A stretch of 49,601 nt of DNA from Fastidiosipila sp. (GTDB lineage Bacteria; Bacillota; Clostridia; Saccharofermentanales; DTU023): contig DUQI01000048.1 of assembly GCA_012837885.1 (NCBI GenBank), forward strand, positions 1-49,601, given 5' to 3'. Made by a program: the position numbers and the translations under genes. Positions 26,904-35,723 of this stretch are shown here, piece by piece (the stretch's first letter is position 1; each line of letters begins with the position of its first letter). A model generated the notes under the pieces. That model was not told the DNA's origin and ran no database searches. It saw nothing but the letters and a program-made list of their open reading frames with translations.

Positions 26904-27661
26904 ATCCGGGGCTCACTGCCTACCTGATCGTATGCCCGCTCGTCTTCTTAAGCGGCGTCGTTGACGCCATCGGAGGAGGCGGCGGGATTATTTCGTTGCC
27001 TGCTTATCTGCTGGCCGGGCTACCGCCGCAGCTGGCGATCGGATCGAATAAATTGTCGTCGGCTGTCGGTACGACTGTCTCGACGGCGATATTTGTCCGC
27101 CGCGGTTTCGTCGACATGAAACCGGCGCTTTTTTTCATCGCCTCGGCACTCGCCGGCGCGGCGCTCGGTGCGCGCCTTACCTTGATGGTTCCGGACGACA
27201 TCCTGCGCTATGGCCTGCTCGTCGTGTTGCCGATCGTCGCGCTTGTCGTTTTCAAAAGAAAAGATTTTGCCCTGACCAAGAAGGAAGCGGAGCATCCGCG
27301 CTTCGCTCTTGCCTTATTCTTTGCCTTTATCATCGGCATGTATGACGGCTTTTACGGACCGGGTACCGGTACTTTCTTAATTCTCTCACTCACCGGCGTA
27401 GCCGGTTACGCGATCCATCATGCCGTTGGCTACACGAAAGTCATCAATCTGTCGTCGAACGTATCGTCGCTGATCGTTTTTCTGGCAAACGGTCGGGTCG
27501 TCATCCCGCTCGCCGGCGCGGCGATCATCTTTTCGGTTGCAGGGCAGTACATCGGTGCAAAGCTCGTCTTGCGTGACGGACAAAAAATCGTCCGCCCGGT
27601 CATCGTGATCGTGCTGCTCTTGCTCTTTATCAAAGTCTTTTACGATACAGTCATCAGCTGA
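26900..27661 (+). CDS. TSUP-family (TauE/SafE) membrane transporter
   Basis: A 253-residue protein with about eight hydrophobic helices and the family signatures G-G-G-G-G-I-I-S-L-P near the N-terminus, N-K-L-S-S-A-V-G-T (about 50-58) and G-M-Y-D-G-F-Y-G-P-G-T-G-T-F in the second half. Members export sulfite, sulfoacetate or related organosulfur anions, or are otherwise uncharacterised. The start is a TTG overlapping the peroxiredoxin stop (TTGA), so the two are translationally coupled, suggesting a link to sulfur or redox stress. Confidence 0.85.
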   Translation: MNPGLTAYLIVCPLVFLSGVVDAIGGGGGIISLPAYLLAGLPPQLAIGSNKLSSAVGTTVSTAIFVRRGFVDMKPALFFIASALAGAALGARLTLMVPDDILRYGLLVVLPIVALVVFKRKDFALTKKEAEHPRFALALFFAFIIGMYDGFYGPGTGTFLILSLTGVAGYAIHHAVGYTKVINLSSNVSSLIVFLANGRVVIPLAGAAIIFSVAGQYIGAKLVLRDGQKIVRPVIVIVLLLLFIKVFYDTVIS

Positions 27662-27702
27662 AAGCATCTCATGATCAATATGTGTATTCGAGCCTGAAAG
27701 AA

Positions 27703-28647
27703 TTAGCATTGAGGCGGCTCGTACCAGGAGGGGATCGGTGAACCGGCGACATAACGACTGGCGAATTCCTTGATCGTGGCTGCACGGGCTGCGTCGTTTT
27801 CTTTTGGCATATCGCATTGCCACTTTTTGCAAAGCGAGTTCAGTTCGTAGAGAAACAGTGTATTGAAGAAAGCCGTTTGCGGCGTGAGATCGAAATAGCA
27901 GTTGATCAGGAGTTCGCGAAACGGAAGTAAGTGCCCTTCAAAGATCATCAGGTGGCGGATCAGATCGAGCCAGGGATCGCCTGCCACGATATAAGGTGGG
28001 TACGGGCATCTCAAGCGGTCGAAGTCGCTCAGGCAGAGATTGCCCGGTGCGTGTTCATTGAAAACGGGCGTTTTCTTGCCCGTCCGCCTCTTCTTTTGAC
28101 ATTGCTCTGCCAGATCGTTTAAGCGATTGACATCGTGTCTCGTGTGGCTGTCGGCAAACATCCAGAGTGTATCGATGTAGTCTAAGGCGAGATCATCGAG
28201 CTGCTCCAGACGCAGATCGAGCGGACGTTTATGCAGCCAATAGAGCAGGATACTGATATCGACGGCCAGAAGAAATACGCTTTCGGTGGTGAGCATCGAC
28301 AGTCTATCCTTCAGGCGATGTGTCTTCGCGAGCGGGGTGAAAAGGTATGCATAATGCCCGCACGCGCTCGCGCTCACAGTCCGCTCATCTCGTGTGCGCC
28401 TTACCTTTTGCCCACGGATGATTCGTTGGAGTTGATGCCACTGTCGAATAGCCCGATCGAGGATCGGTTTGTGGATAAGCGAAAGAAGGCATAACTCAAA
28501 TGCCTGACCGTCTTGGTCAATGAGATGAAAAAGCCTGCTCTCAGGGATTTTATCAGGGCGATCGAAATGACGGATGCTGCTCCACTTCATGTCGGGCAGC
28601 AGCATCGCGATCAAATCATGTTCAGATCGGCTCGCCTGCGTGTACAT
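27703..28647 (-). CDS. Hypothetical protein, possibly a divergent APH/choline-kinase-fold protein
   Basis: A 314-residue soluble protein, not firmly recognised. The segment E-H-A-P-G-N-L-C-L-S-D-F-D (about 197-209) followed by G-D-P-W-L-D-L-I-R (about 223-231) has the spacing of the H-G-D-x-x-x-x-N and D-P-x-x-D-L motifs of aminoglycoside/choline kinases. The usual catalytic H-G-D is missing (the site reads N-E-H-A-P-G-N). The N-terminal R-L-F-H-L-I-D-Q-D-G-Q-A-F-E could be the nucleotide-binding sheet. If the fold is right, the protein is either a pseudo-kinase or uses another chemistry. It stands alone, convergent with the TSUP gene and without a strong ribosome site. Confidence 0.5.
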   Translation of the reverse strand: MYTQASRSEHDLIAMLLPDMKWSSIRHFDRPDKIPESRLFHLIDQDGQAFELCLLSLIHKPILDRAIRQWHQLQRIIRGQKVRRTRDERTVSASACGHYAYLFTPLAKTHRLKDRLSMLTTESVFLLAVDISILLYWLHKRPLDLRLEQLDDLALDYIDTLWMFADSHTRHDVNRLNDLAEQCQKKRRTGKKTPVFNEHAPGNLCLSDFDRLRCPYPPYIVAGDPWLDLIRHLMIFEGHLLPFRELLINCYFDLTPQTAFFNTLFLYELNSLCKKWQCDMPKENDAARAATIKEFASRYVAGSPIPSWYEPPQC

Positions 28648-28717
28648 ATTTAAGCGCCCTCATGAATAGATTATCATGTAAGCAGGCACTCAGAAAACAG
28701 GTGGCACAATCTGTAGA

Positions 28718-29917
28718 CTAAGTGCGGTCGGGATACACCTTAAGGGCTTCCTCCAGGATTTCGCATGCCGCCATGAGGTCGGGGATATCTCTCACGTAGG
28801 CGACGCGCACTTCATCGTGACCGACACCGGGCGTCATATAAAAGGCGGGCGCCGGTGCGACCATCAGGGAACGGCCGTTCAGGGAAAAATCGGATAGAAG
28901 CCAGGCGGCAAACGCCTCGGCATCTTTTACCGGTAATTTGCAGATCGTATAGAAAGCACCGCCCGGTTTGTAGCAGGAGACGCCTTCAATCTGATTCAGT
29001 CTGTCGACAAATACGTCGCGTCGCTCCTGATACGTCTTGCGGATCTGGTCAAAATAATCGTTGCCCATTTTATAGAGAGCGATCGAGGCCATCATTTCGA
29101 GCGAGGTCGCGGCCAAACGTCCCTGACAGAACTTCAAGACACCGGCGCGAACGTCCTTGTTTTTGCTCGCTACGCATCCGATTCTCGCGCCACAGTTCGA
29201 GTACCGTTTCGAGACGCTGTCGACGAAGACGACGCGGTCCTCAATGTCGGGCATCGCAGCAAAACTCGTCGGCGTGCGACCGTCATACGTCAGTTCGCGG
29301 TAGAGTTCATCGGCGATGATATAAAGGTCGAACTTTTTAGCCAGAGCTGCCAGCCGATCGAGTTCGTCCTGGGTCATCACGGCGCCGGTCGGATTGCCGG
29401 GATTCGAGACGAGAATCGCTTTTGTTTTTTCGTTTACGAGAGGCACGAGTTCCTCATAGGGAGGCAAGGCAAAATCGTTTTCCTGCTTCGTCGGGATCGG
29501 CGCGATCTTGACGCCGTGCGGCATCGTGAAGCTGACGTAGTTGGCATAGAGCGGTTCCGGCACGAGTACTTCGTCACCGGGATTGAGGCAGGTCATAAAG
29601 ATGAAAAGAAGCGCTTCGCTGCCACCGTGAGTGACGAGAATCTCATCTGGTTCGTATGTGAATCCGAGGGTTTTGAAATAGCCTGACATCGCCTCTCGGA
29701 GCGGCAGATAACCAGCCGAGTCGAGATAGCTGACGACCTTTGTCTCGTTGGCCGCTTCAACGATCGCGTCGAGAAACTCGCGCGGTGTCTCAATGTCGGG
29801 TTGACCGATATTGAGATGGATGATGTCAATGCCTCGCGCTTTCGCTTCGTTCGCGAGCGGAGTCAGATTCCGAATGGGTGAGACGGGCATTTCACGCGCC
29901 AGTGTTGAGATTTGCAT
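28718..29917 (-). CDS. Class I/II PLP aminotransferase (aspartate aminotransferase-like)
   Basis: A 399-residue fold-type I aminotransferase. The PLP-binding lysine is K237 in S-V-S-K-R-Y-S-N; N-P-G-N-P-T-G (172-178), D203 and Y206 in A-D-E-L-Y, and a C-terminal arginine in V-R-V-A-Y complete the active site. The family transfers amino groups between aspartate, alanine or aromatic amino acids and 2-oxoglutarate; exact specificity is not readable. ATG 29917 has AGAGGGGA upstream. Confidence 0.9.
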   Translation of the reverse strand: MQISTLAREMPVSPIRNLTPLANEAKARGIDIIHLNIGQPDIETPREFLDAIVEAANETKVVSYLDSAGYLPLREAMSGYFKTLGFTYEPDEILVTHGGSEALLFIFMTCLNPGDEVLVPEPLYANYVSFTMPHGVKIAPIPTKQENDFALPPYEELVPLVNEKTKAILVSNPGNPTGAVMTQDELDRLAALAKKFDLYIIADELYRELTYDGRTPTSFAAMPDIEDRVVFVDSVSKRYSNCGARIGCVASKNKDVRAGVLKFCQGRLAATSLEMMASIALYKMGNDYFDQIRKTYQERRDVFVDRLNQIEGVSCYKPGGAFYTICKLPVKDAEAFAAWLLSDFSLNGRSLMVAPAPAFYMTPGVGHDEVRVAYVRDIPDLMAACEILEEALKVYPDRT

Positions 29918-29986
29918 AGTTCGATCCCCTCTGTATCTTTCTATCTTTATTATTAGTGAGGTGTGTGGGCAGCGCCACCATCGCCT

Positions 29987-30748
29987 CTAAATCGCTAACG
30001 TTAAACTGACCGGACAGTGATCCGAGCCCATGATGTCCGGGTGGATCGCCGCCTCGATAACCTTCGGCGCAAGCCGCTTGTTCACAAAGAAATAGTCGAT
30101 TCTCCAGCCGACGTTCCGCTCTCTCGCTCTGGTGATCATGTCCCACCACGTATAGTGTTCGCCCGCATCGTTGAACATACGAAACGTATCGACAAAACCG
30201 GCTTCCAAGAACCGATCGAGAAACGCTCTTTCGATCGGCAGGAAGCCGGATACTTTTTCGTTTTCTCTGGGACGCGCCAGATCGATCGGTTTATGCGCCG
30301 TGTTCACATCACCGCAGATGACGACGTCGCGCCCCGAGTCGACGGCCATTAACACATGCTCGTAAAACGACTCATAAAAGTCCAACTTATACTGCAGCCT
30401 CAGGTCGCTCGCTTTGCCGTTCGGGTAATAGATGTTATAGAGCAAAAAGTCGTCGAAGTCCGCGACCTGAACACGCCCTTCGATATCGAAGTGAGGCAGG
30501 CCGAGTCCACTGCTGACCGGCACTTGTCGCTTGCTGTAGATCGCCGTGCCGCTGTAGCCTTTTCTCTCGGCCGGATTGAACGCGGCGTGATAGCCGTCTA
30601 TCGAGCGAACGTCGGCAGGCAATTGCTCCGGCATCGCCTTGATTTCCTGCAGACACAAAACGTCGGGATCGAGCGCGAAAGCATCTTTTAAGTTGTCTTT
30701 TCGCGCCACGGCGCGAAGTCCATTTACATTCCAGCTGACAAGTCTCAT
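29987..30748 (-). CDS. xth: Exodeoxyribonuclease III / AP endonuclease
   Basis: A 253-residue Mg-dependent AP endonuclease of the ExoIII family. It begins [13 protein letters not shown], the canonical start with N7, so ATG 30748 is chosen over an upstream in-frame codon. L-Q-E-I-K carries the metal ligand E35, G-D-V-N-T-A-H the catalytic Asp/Asn, W-R-I-D-Y the DNA-binding part, and G-S-D-H-C-P-V the catalytic histidine. It repairs abasic sites and 3'-blocked ends. It is a single gene, 70 bases from the aminotransferase on the same strand. Confidence 0.95.
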   Translation of the reverse strand: MRLVSWNVNGLRAVARKDNLKDAFALDPDVLCLQEIKAMPEQLPADVRSIDGYHAAFNPAERKGYSGTAIYSKRQVPVSSGLGLPHFDIEGRVQVADFDDFLLYNIYYPNGKASDLRLQYKLDFYESFYEHVLMAVDSGRDVVICGDVNTAHKPIDLARPRENEKVSGFLPIERAFLDRFLEAGFVDTFRMFNDAGEHYTWWDMITRARERNVGWRIDYFFVNKRLAPKVIEAAIHPDIMGSDHCPVSLTLAI

Positions 30749-30826
30749 ACATTTGCAGTCTAACCAAGACCTATCGCCGAAGCAAGGTGTCGAGCGGTGC
30801 AAAACAACAAATATTCTGACTAGCGG

Positions 30827-31113
30827 TTAGACCTCATAGTCGGCCGGATCCCAGACACCGGCAAGATCGAAAAGATGCCAGAGCATACCGTAGACACAGA
30901 GTGTGCCTCGGTTAACAGTGTCACTTTCCCGCGCTGAATCTTTAGCGATTCGACATACTTGTGAAACGATAAACCGGTCAATTCGCGAAACTTTCGTGAT
31001 ACGTAAGCCGGATGATAATGAAACCTCTGAGCCACGTTCAGAAGCGTGATGTCTTCGGCCGGTAAGGATTCCATATAGCGGATGATCGCTTTGATGTCGA
31101 TAACCTGATCCTC
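30827..31113 (-). pseudogene. Truncated, frame-disrupted AraC-family regulator
   Basis: The minus strand encodes one AraC helix-turn-helix region: D-I-T-L-L-N-V-A-Q-R-F-H-Y-H-P-A-Y-V-S-R-K-F-style residues, then F-H-K-Y-V-E-S-L-K-I-Q-R. After S-V-S-T-V-C the frame departs from the family, whereas a neighbouring frame ends W-D-P-A-D-Y, resembling the family's T-P-x-x-Y-R end, so a frameshift or small deletion is likely. The N-terminal effector domain is missing, and although a good AGGAGG lies near 31110, no ATG, GTG or TTG follows at the right distance. It appears to be a remnant, divergent from the 8-oxoguanine deaminase gene it may once have controlled. Confidence 0.6.
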
Positions 31114-31214
31114 CTGTAGGGAATGTCAGACTAGCTGAAAAATCTAAAAAAACAAGCACAAATCATGTGATGCACATACCGCGTATTGATCCTTGCTGTG
31201 TAGACGGGTCGAGG

Positions 31215-31223
31215 TGCTAAAAT
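31215..31223 (+). promoter_or_regulatory. Extended -10 element upstream of the 8-oxoguanine deaminase gene
   Basis: TGCTAAAAT, with TAAAAT at 31218-31223, precedes the ribosome site GAGGAGGT (31233-31240) by nine bases. A TTGCTG lies 19 bases upstream of the hexamer. Its form resembles the TGCTAGAAT before tupA. Confidence 0.45.
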
Positions 31224-31244
31224 GAAGCAAGTGAGGAGGTGCTT

Positions 31245-32612
31245 ATGCCGACGCTTCTGATAAAAAACGCATCGTTCATCGTGAGCTGTGATGCTCATGA
31301 CACCATATACCGTGATACCGATATCCTGATCGAAAACGGTGAAATCCGCGAGATCGGAAAAGACTTGAGGTCCGAAGGGGAAACGCTGGACGGACGAGGT
31401 AAGATCGTCTATCCGGGACTGATCAATACGCACCACCATCTGTACCAGACGTTTTCAAGAAATAATCCGGCCGTCCAGAATATGGAGCTCTTTGACTGGC
31501 TGATCAATCTGTATGAGGTGTGGAAACACATGGATGAAGACGTCGTCTATTATGCGGCGCTGGTCGGTCTCGCAGATCTCGTCAGACATGGAGCGACGAC
31601 CGTGTTCGATCATCATTATGTGTTCAACGAGAACAGCGAACGATTTATGGACGCGTTATTTGCGGCAGCGAAGCGAATCGGTGTCAGGCTTCACGCCTCC
31701 CGCGGCAGTATGTCGCGCAGCAAAAAAGACGGCGGACTTCCGCCGGACTCCGTCGTACAGTCGACGGAAAAGATTTTGCAAGATTCAGAGGCAGCGGTCG
31801 CGCAATTCCACGATCCTTCTCGTTTTTCCTACCGTCAGGTCGTCTTGGCACCGTGCTCGCCGTTTTCCGTCACACCGGACCTGATGCGTGAATCGGCGCG
31901 GTTGGCGCGAAAGCTCGGCGTCCGTCTGCATACGCATCTGGCCGAGACATACGACGAATCCGATTATGTGATGGAAAAAGAAAACATGCGTCCGCTTGCC
32001 TATATGGAGACGCTCGAATGGACCGGCGAAGATGTCTGGTATGCCCATGGCATTCACTTGAACGATGAAGAGCTTCAGGTATTGAGTCGCACGAAAACGG
32101 GCGTCGCACACTGTCCGGTCTCGAATATGAAACTTGCTTCCGGTATCTGCCGCGTCAAAGAGATGCTCGAGCTCGATATTCCGGTCGGGCTCGCCGTCGA
32201 TGGCAGTTCGAGCAATGACGGATCGAATCTCCTGGCCGAGATCAGGCAGGCGTACCTCCTGCACCGTCTGCAGTCGAGTGAACGCGCTCCGTCAGCCTAT
32301 GAGGTCCTGAAGATCGCGACCGTCGGCGGTGCCCGTATCTTGGGTAGAGACGACATCGGTGCCATCTCTCCCGGTATGGCTGCCGATCTCTTCCTGATCG
32401 ACACGAACACGCTCGATTATGTCGGTACCGATCTCGATCCCGGCGCTCTGCCGGGTGCCGTCGGCATCAGTGGCCACACCGCCTATACGATTGTCGGTGG
32501 AAATATTATTGCGCGCGCCGGCGAGCTCGTGACAATTGATGAAGAACGTCTGACGGTCGAAGCGAGAGACGTCTGGCAGCGATACATGCAACGAGCCGGC
32601 GTGATGGCCTGA
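31245..32612 (+). CDS. 8-Oxoguanine deaminase-type amidohydrolase
   Basis: A 455-residue metal-dependent amidohydrolase. N-T-H-H-H-L-Y-Q (61-68) supplies H63-x-H65. G-S-M-S, G-G-L-P-P-D-S-V-V, A-P-C-S-P-F-S-V, H-T-H-L-A-E-T, G-V-A-H-C-P-x-S-N-M-K-L-A-S-G-I and V-D-G-S-S-S-N-D-G-S are the characteristic stretches of characterised 8-oxoguanine deaminases, which convert 8-oxoguanine to uric acid. That product would enter purine catabolism, in keeping with the formate/THF genes in this window. ATG 31245 follows GAGGAGGT by four bases; the in-frame GTG six bases earlier lies within the ribosome site. Related isoguanine- or guanine-type deaminases cannot be wholly excluded. Confidence 0.85.
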   Translation: MPTLLIKNASFIVSCDAHDTIYRDTDILIENGEIREIGKDLRSEGETLDGRGKIVYPGLINTHHHLYQTFSRNNPAVQNMELFDWLINLYEVWKHMDEDVVYYAALVGLADLVRHGATTVFDHHYVFNENSERFMDALFAAAKRIGVRLHASRGSMSRSKKDGGLPPDSVVQSTEKILQDSEAAVAQFHDPSRFSYRQVVLAPCSPFSVTPDLMRESARLARKLGVRLHTHLAETYDESDYVMEKENMRPLAYMETLEWTGEDVWYAHGIHLNDEELQVLSRTKTGVAHCPVSNMKLASGICRVKEMLELDIPVGLAVDGSSSNDGSNLLAEIRQAYLLHRLQSSERAPSAYEVLKIATVGGARILGRDDIGAISPGMAADLFLIDTNTLDYVGTDLDPGALPGAVGISGHTAYTIVGGNIIARAGELVTIDEERLTVEARDVWQRYMQRAGVMA

Positions 32613-34076
32613 TCAGGGAAGGAAAAACATGAACGCGGTGCACCCCGGTTCGCTATTGACCTCAATCCGGATGCCGTGTTTTTTTGCGATCGCCTGGCTG
32701 ATCGTCAGGCCGAGTCCACTCGACCCTTGATCTTTCCCCTGATAATAACGCTCGAACAGATGCGGCAGTACTTCAGGCGGTATTCCCGGTCCTTCATCGG
32801 TGATGGATATTTTTTTCTGGTCGTAGATGATGTCGACCTGACCTCCTTCTGGGGAGACACGCAAGGCGTTGTCGAGGACCGCGACGAACATCTGTTTTAA
32901 TCGTCCATAATCACCGTCAAACGGTGAATCCGGCTCATTTTTTTTGAGCCGTAACCGGATACGTCGCTTGGTGGCTAGTGGCCCCATGGAACGAACCGCA
33001 TCGGCCAGTACCTGGTTTAGGCTCTGCGGTTTTACCTCCAGGACAAAGTCATTTTGTTCTAAACGCGACAACTCCAAGAGATCGAATATCAGGCGGTCGA
33101 GTTGTGTCGTCTCGGCGAGCATCTGCTGCCTCGTCTCCTCGTCGTCCGCGATGATCCCGTCTTGGATCGCTTCGACGAGACCACGCAATACGGTGACCGG
33201 TGTCCTCAGCTCGTGGGAAATCGTGGCTAAGAAGTCTTGTCTTGCCTGGAGCGACCTGTTTGCGTTGGTTTCTGCTGCAGACAGCTTTTGCCCCAGTGTG
33301 TCGAGCGAACGCCCGAGATCGGCGAGTTCGTCATTACCGCCGACACTCAATCGTTTTTCGTAGTCACCTGTCGCGAGCGTCTTTGCGTAGGTCTGCATCT
33401 TTTGCAGCGGTCTGGTCAAGCGTCGGCTGAAGAAAATTGAGGCGATCGCGGAAAGGAGTAGTCCGACCGCCGCACTGATCAAGAAGATGCCGAAGGCACG
33501 TCGATTTGTCTCGGCCATGCCGGCGATCGGTGCGTGCAAAAGCAACACACCGCTCGTATCCTGATCGATCTTGAGCGGCGTTCCCGCCGTAATCGCTGTG
33601 ATGCCAAGTGTGTCGCTGAAGTATTCGGTCAGGACTGTCTCACCGGCCAAAGCACGGTTCACGACGGATATGGCGTTTTCCGGAAGCTCTTTTTCTTCCA
33701 AGCGGAAAGGCTCACTGCCCATGTGCCCCATTTTTCCGGATGAAGGGGTGACCAGCACGTTTTTCGTGTCGTCGATCAACCAGATGTCTTCGCTCGAATG
33801 AGCACGCAGGAAGTTCAGATAGTCGGTCAATTGGCGGTTTTGTCTTTTTTGCTGGAACGGACCTGTGCCGTGTCCACGCGGCATCATGTCGGGCGTTCGG
33901 CTAACATCGAGCTCGGCAAATGAGGCGGCGAGTTCGACAGCTCTTTTCTCGAGTGTCGATTTAAAGACAGCCAGTGTATTTTGTCTAAACAATTGTCCAA
34001 ACAGCGTGCCGAGGCTAACCGCGAATATCAAGGTCACAAAAGAAAAGGCGAGAAACGTCTTCCAGGCAAGTTTCAT
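32613..34076 (-). CDS. Membrane sensor histidine kinase
   Basis: A 487-residue two-component sensor. One membrane helix is at about 8-28, an extracytoplasmic sensor domain at about 30-190, the second helix at 196-216, then HAMP, the HisKA dimerisation helix with phospho-acceptor H288 (I-S-H-E-L-R-T-P), and an HATPase domain with N-A-L-R, D-E-G-P-G-I-P and G-S-S-G-L-G-L motifs. The sensor loop contains a His/Met-rich patch (D-M-M-P-R-G-H-G and G-K-M-G-H-M-G), which could sense metal, but this is speculative. It overlaps the response regulator gene by four bases. Confidence 0.93.
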   Translation of the reverse strand: MKLAWKTFLAFSFVTLIFAVSLGTLFGQLFRQNTLAVFKSTLEKRAVELAASFAELDVSRTPDMMPRGHGTGPFQQKRQNRQLTDYLNFLRAHSSEDIWLIDDTKNVLVTPSSGKMGHMGSEPFRLEEKELPENAISVVNRALAGETVLTEYFSDTLGITAITAGTPLKIDQDTSGVLLLHAPIAGMAETNRRAFGIFLISAAVGLLLSAIASIFFSRRLTRPLQKMQTYAKTLATGDYEKRLSVGGNDELADLGRSLDTLGQKLSAAETNANRSLQARQDFLATISHELRTPVTVLRGLVEAIQDGIIADDEETRQQMLAETTQLDRLIFDLLELSRLEQNDFVLEVKPQSLNQVLADAVRSMGPLATKRRIRLRLKKNEPDSPFDGDYGRLKQMFVAVLDNALRVSPEGGQVDIIYDQKKISITDEGPGIPPEVLPHLFERYYQGKDQGSSGLGLTISQAIAKKHGIRIEVNSEPGCTAFMFFLP

Positions 34077-34789
34077 CGTTCTTCACTTTCCGCCTGCGAG
34101 AATTTGTAGCCGACGCCCCACACCGTCTCAATCTGCCAGTCAATCAAGCCGGCCGTCCCGAGTTTGGCGCGCAGCCGTTTGATGTGTGAGTCGACGGTAC
34201 GATTATCACCGAAGTAGTCATATCCCCAGATCAGGTTCAAAAGATCGTCACGCGAAAACACATGGTTCGGCCTTGCAGCAAACAACTGTAGCAGTTCAAA
34301 CTCGCGTTTCGTGAGCCGAAGCCGTATGCCGTCGACTTCCGCCTCATGTGCCTCACTCTTAATCTCCAACGTACCGAGCCTAACCGCAGTGGCTTCTGTC
34401 TGACGGGCGATCCGGCGCAAGAGCGCGCGAACTCTGGCCATCACTTCACCCGGAGAAAAAGGTTTGACGATATAGTCGTCGGCACCGATGTCGAGTCCCA
34501 TTATTCTCTCAAAATCTTCACCTCTGGCCGTCACCATGATGATCGGGACGTCGGAAGTCTCGCGAATTCGCCTACACACTTCAAAACCGTCGATCTCGGG
34601 CATCGCCACATCGAGCAGAATGAGGTCCGGATTCGTGCGTGAAAAAAGATCTAGAGCCTGTCGGCCGTCGGCGGCCGTGACGACGTCATAACCGTCGTGC
34701 AGGGCATACTGCCTCAATACATCGACGATCCGTTCGTGGTCATCGACGATCAGAATAGTTCCTTTCGTTGTCGCCTCATGCTCTGTCAC
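34073..34789 (-). CDS. OmpR-family response regulator
   Basis: A 238-residue DNA-binding regulator: receiver domain with acidic pair D16-D17, phosphorylation site D60 (L-I-L-L-D-V-A-M-P) and K-P-F, followed by a winged-helix effector domain (R-L-T-K-R-E-F-E-L-L, N-R-T-V-D-S-H-I-K-R-L-R). GTG 34789 is chosen because it gives the normal family length; an upstream ATG at 34903 would add 38 unrelated residues. It is co-transcribed with the sensor kinase and divergent from the secreted protein gene at 34954, a likely target. Confidence 0.92.
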   Translation of the reverse strand: MTEHEATTKGTILIVDDHERIVDVLRQYALHDGYDVVTAADGRQALDLFSRTNPDLILLDVAMPEIDGFEVCRRIRETSDVPIIMVTARGEDFERIMGLDIGADDYIVKPFSPGEVMARVRALLRRIARQTEATAVRLGTLEIKSEAHEAEVDGIRLRLTKREFELLQLFAARPNHVFSRDDLLNLIWGYDYFGDNRTVDSHIKRLRAKLGTAGLIDWQIETVWGVGYKFSQAESEER

Positions 34790-34953
34790 GACCCCATTGT
34801 AGGCAATCGAAGCAAAAAAAGTATGGCGAAACGGTGACGTCGCATCCGGAACATGAAATGGCTCGGATTCTGCCACACATTTGCCACAGACGGTGCGTAG
34901 CATGTGGCCAATGAACTCTGGCGAAAAGGCCGGATAGTAGAAAGGTGAGTTAG

Positions 34954-35631
34954 ATGAAACATAAAAAAGCTCTTATCGTTTTCCTTGTGATCGCCGTGTT
35001 TTTTAGCATCGGAGCAATGCAAGTCAGTGCAAAAGGATTCGCTGGTCGGAGCTCGACACGGCAAAACAGGCGCATGATGCCCGGCATGATGGGACATAGA
35101 CGTTATCTAAGTGAAGACGTCGAAAATGTTTTTGAGGAAAATCAAAAAGCGTTGGATGCCTTGGTCGATGAATATGCTGCCGCTGGTAGACTGACCGCAA
35201 GTGAAGCCGATCTGCTTAAATTGACCGGTTACGAGCATTCCCAAAGCCGCCGCGATGTAATCGAAAAGCTTTTCGCGGAAGGCGATTTTGGGAGACGAGA
35301 GTGGACGATTCTGATGGGACATCGTGTGAGAAACGAAGAAGACCGTGAAGCGTTGCTCGAGACACTTGTGACTGAAGGTTCACTTACTGCGGACGAAGCA
35401 GAGGTTCTCTTGAAATCACCGTATGAAGTGATGAAAGAACGAGTCGACCTGATCGATCGTCTGATAAGTGCAGGCAAACTGACGGAAGATGAAGCAGATA
35501 AACTAGAGACTGTCTGCGGAGGTGAAGATGGCAGGCTCAGACGATCGTTTGGCGTTGGTCGTGGTCGCTTCGCCGGGCCGTGCTTCTTTTCTGAAGCGCT
35601 TGATGATCGAGCGGACACCGGTGATGATTGA
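34954..35631 (+). CDS. Secreted protein with repeated helical G-x-L-T-x-x-E-A motifs
   Basis: A 225-residue exported protein, not recognised by name. A signal peptide spans about 1-26 (hydrophobic core then V-S-A-K). A Met-rich M-M-P-G-M-M-G-H is at 41-48. Three copies of the motif G-x-L-T-x-x-E-A-D/E-x-L occur at 78-88, 142-152 and 174-184, each after a hydrophobic helix; this resembles DUF2680-like helical repeats. The C-terminus is Gly/Arg- then Asp-rich, with cysteines at 188 and 210. It is divergent from the two-component system, whose sensor also has Met/His-rich patches, suggesting a joint envelope-stress or metal response (inference). Ribosome site AGGTGA lies upstream of ATG 34954. 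Confidence 0.7.
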   Translation: MKHKKALIVFLVIAVFFSIGAMQVSAKGFAGRSSTRQNRRMMPGMMGHRRYLSEDVENVFEENQKALDALVDEYAAAGRLTASEADLLKLTGYEHSQSRRDVIEKLFAEGDFGRREWTILMGHRVRNEEDREALLETLVTEGSLTADEAEVLLKSPYEVMKERVDLIDRLISAGKLTEDEADKLETVCGGEDGRLRRSFGVGRGRFAGPCFFSEALDDRADTGDD

Positions 35632-35693
35632 AATGACAGGCACTTAACAGGCTTTAATAAGCAAAAAATACGTTGATCGTTTTTTCTACTGCT

Positions 35694-35723
35694 GCGGATC
35701 GATCTTGGTCGATCCGCTTTTTC
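35694..35723 (+). terminator. Terminator after the secreted protein gene
   Basis: A 9-bp stem GCGGATCGA (35694-35702) / TCGATCCGC (35709-35717) is followed by TTTTTC. It lies 62 bases after the stop and touches the end of the convergent EamA gene. Confidence 0.85.
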
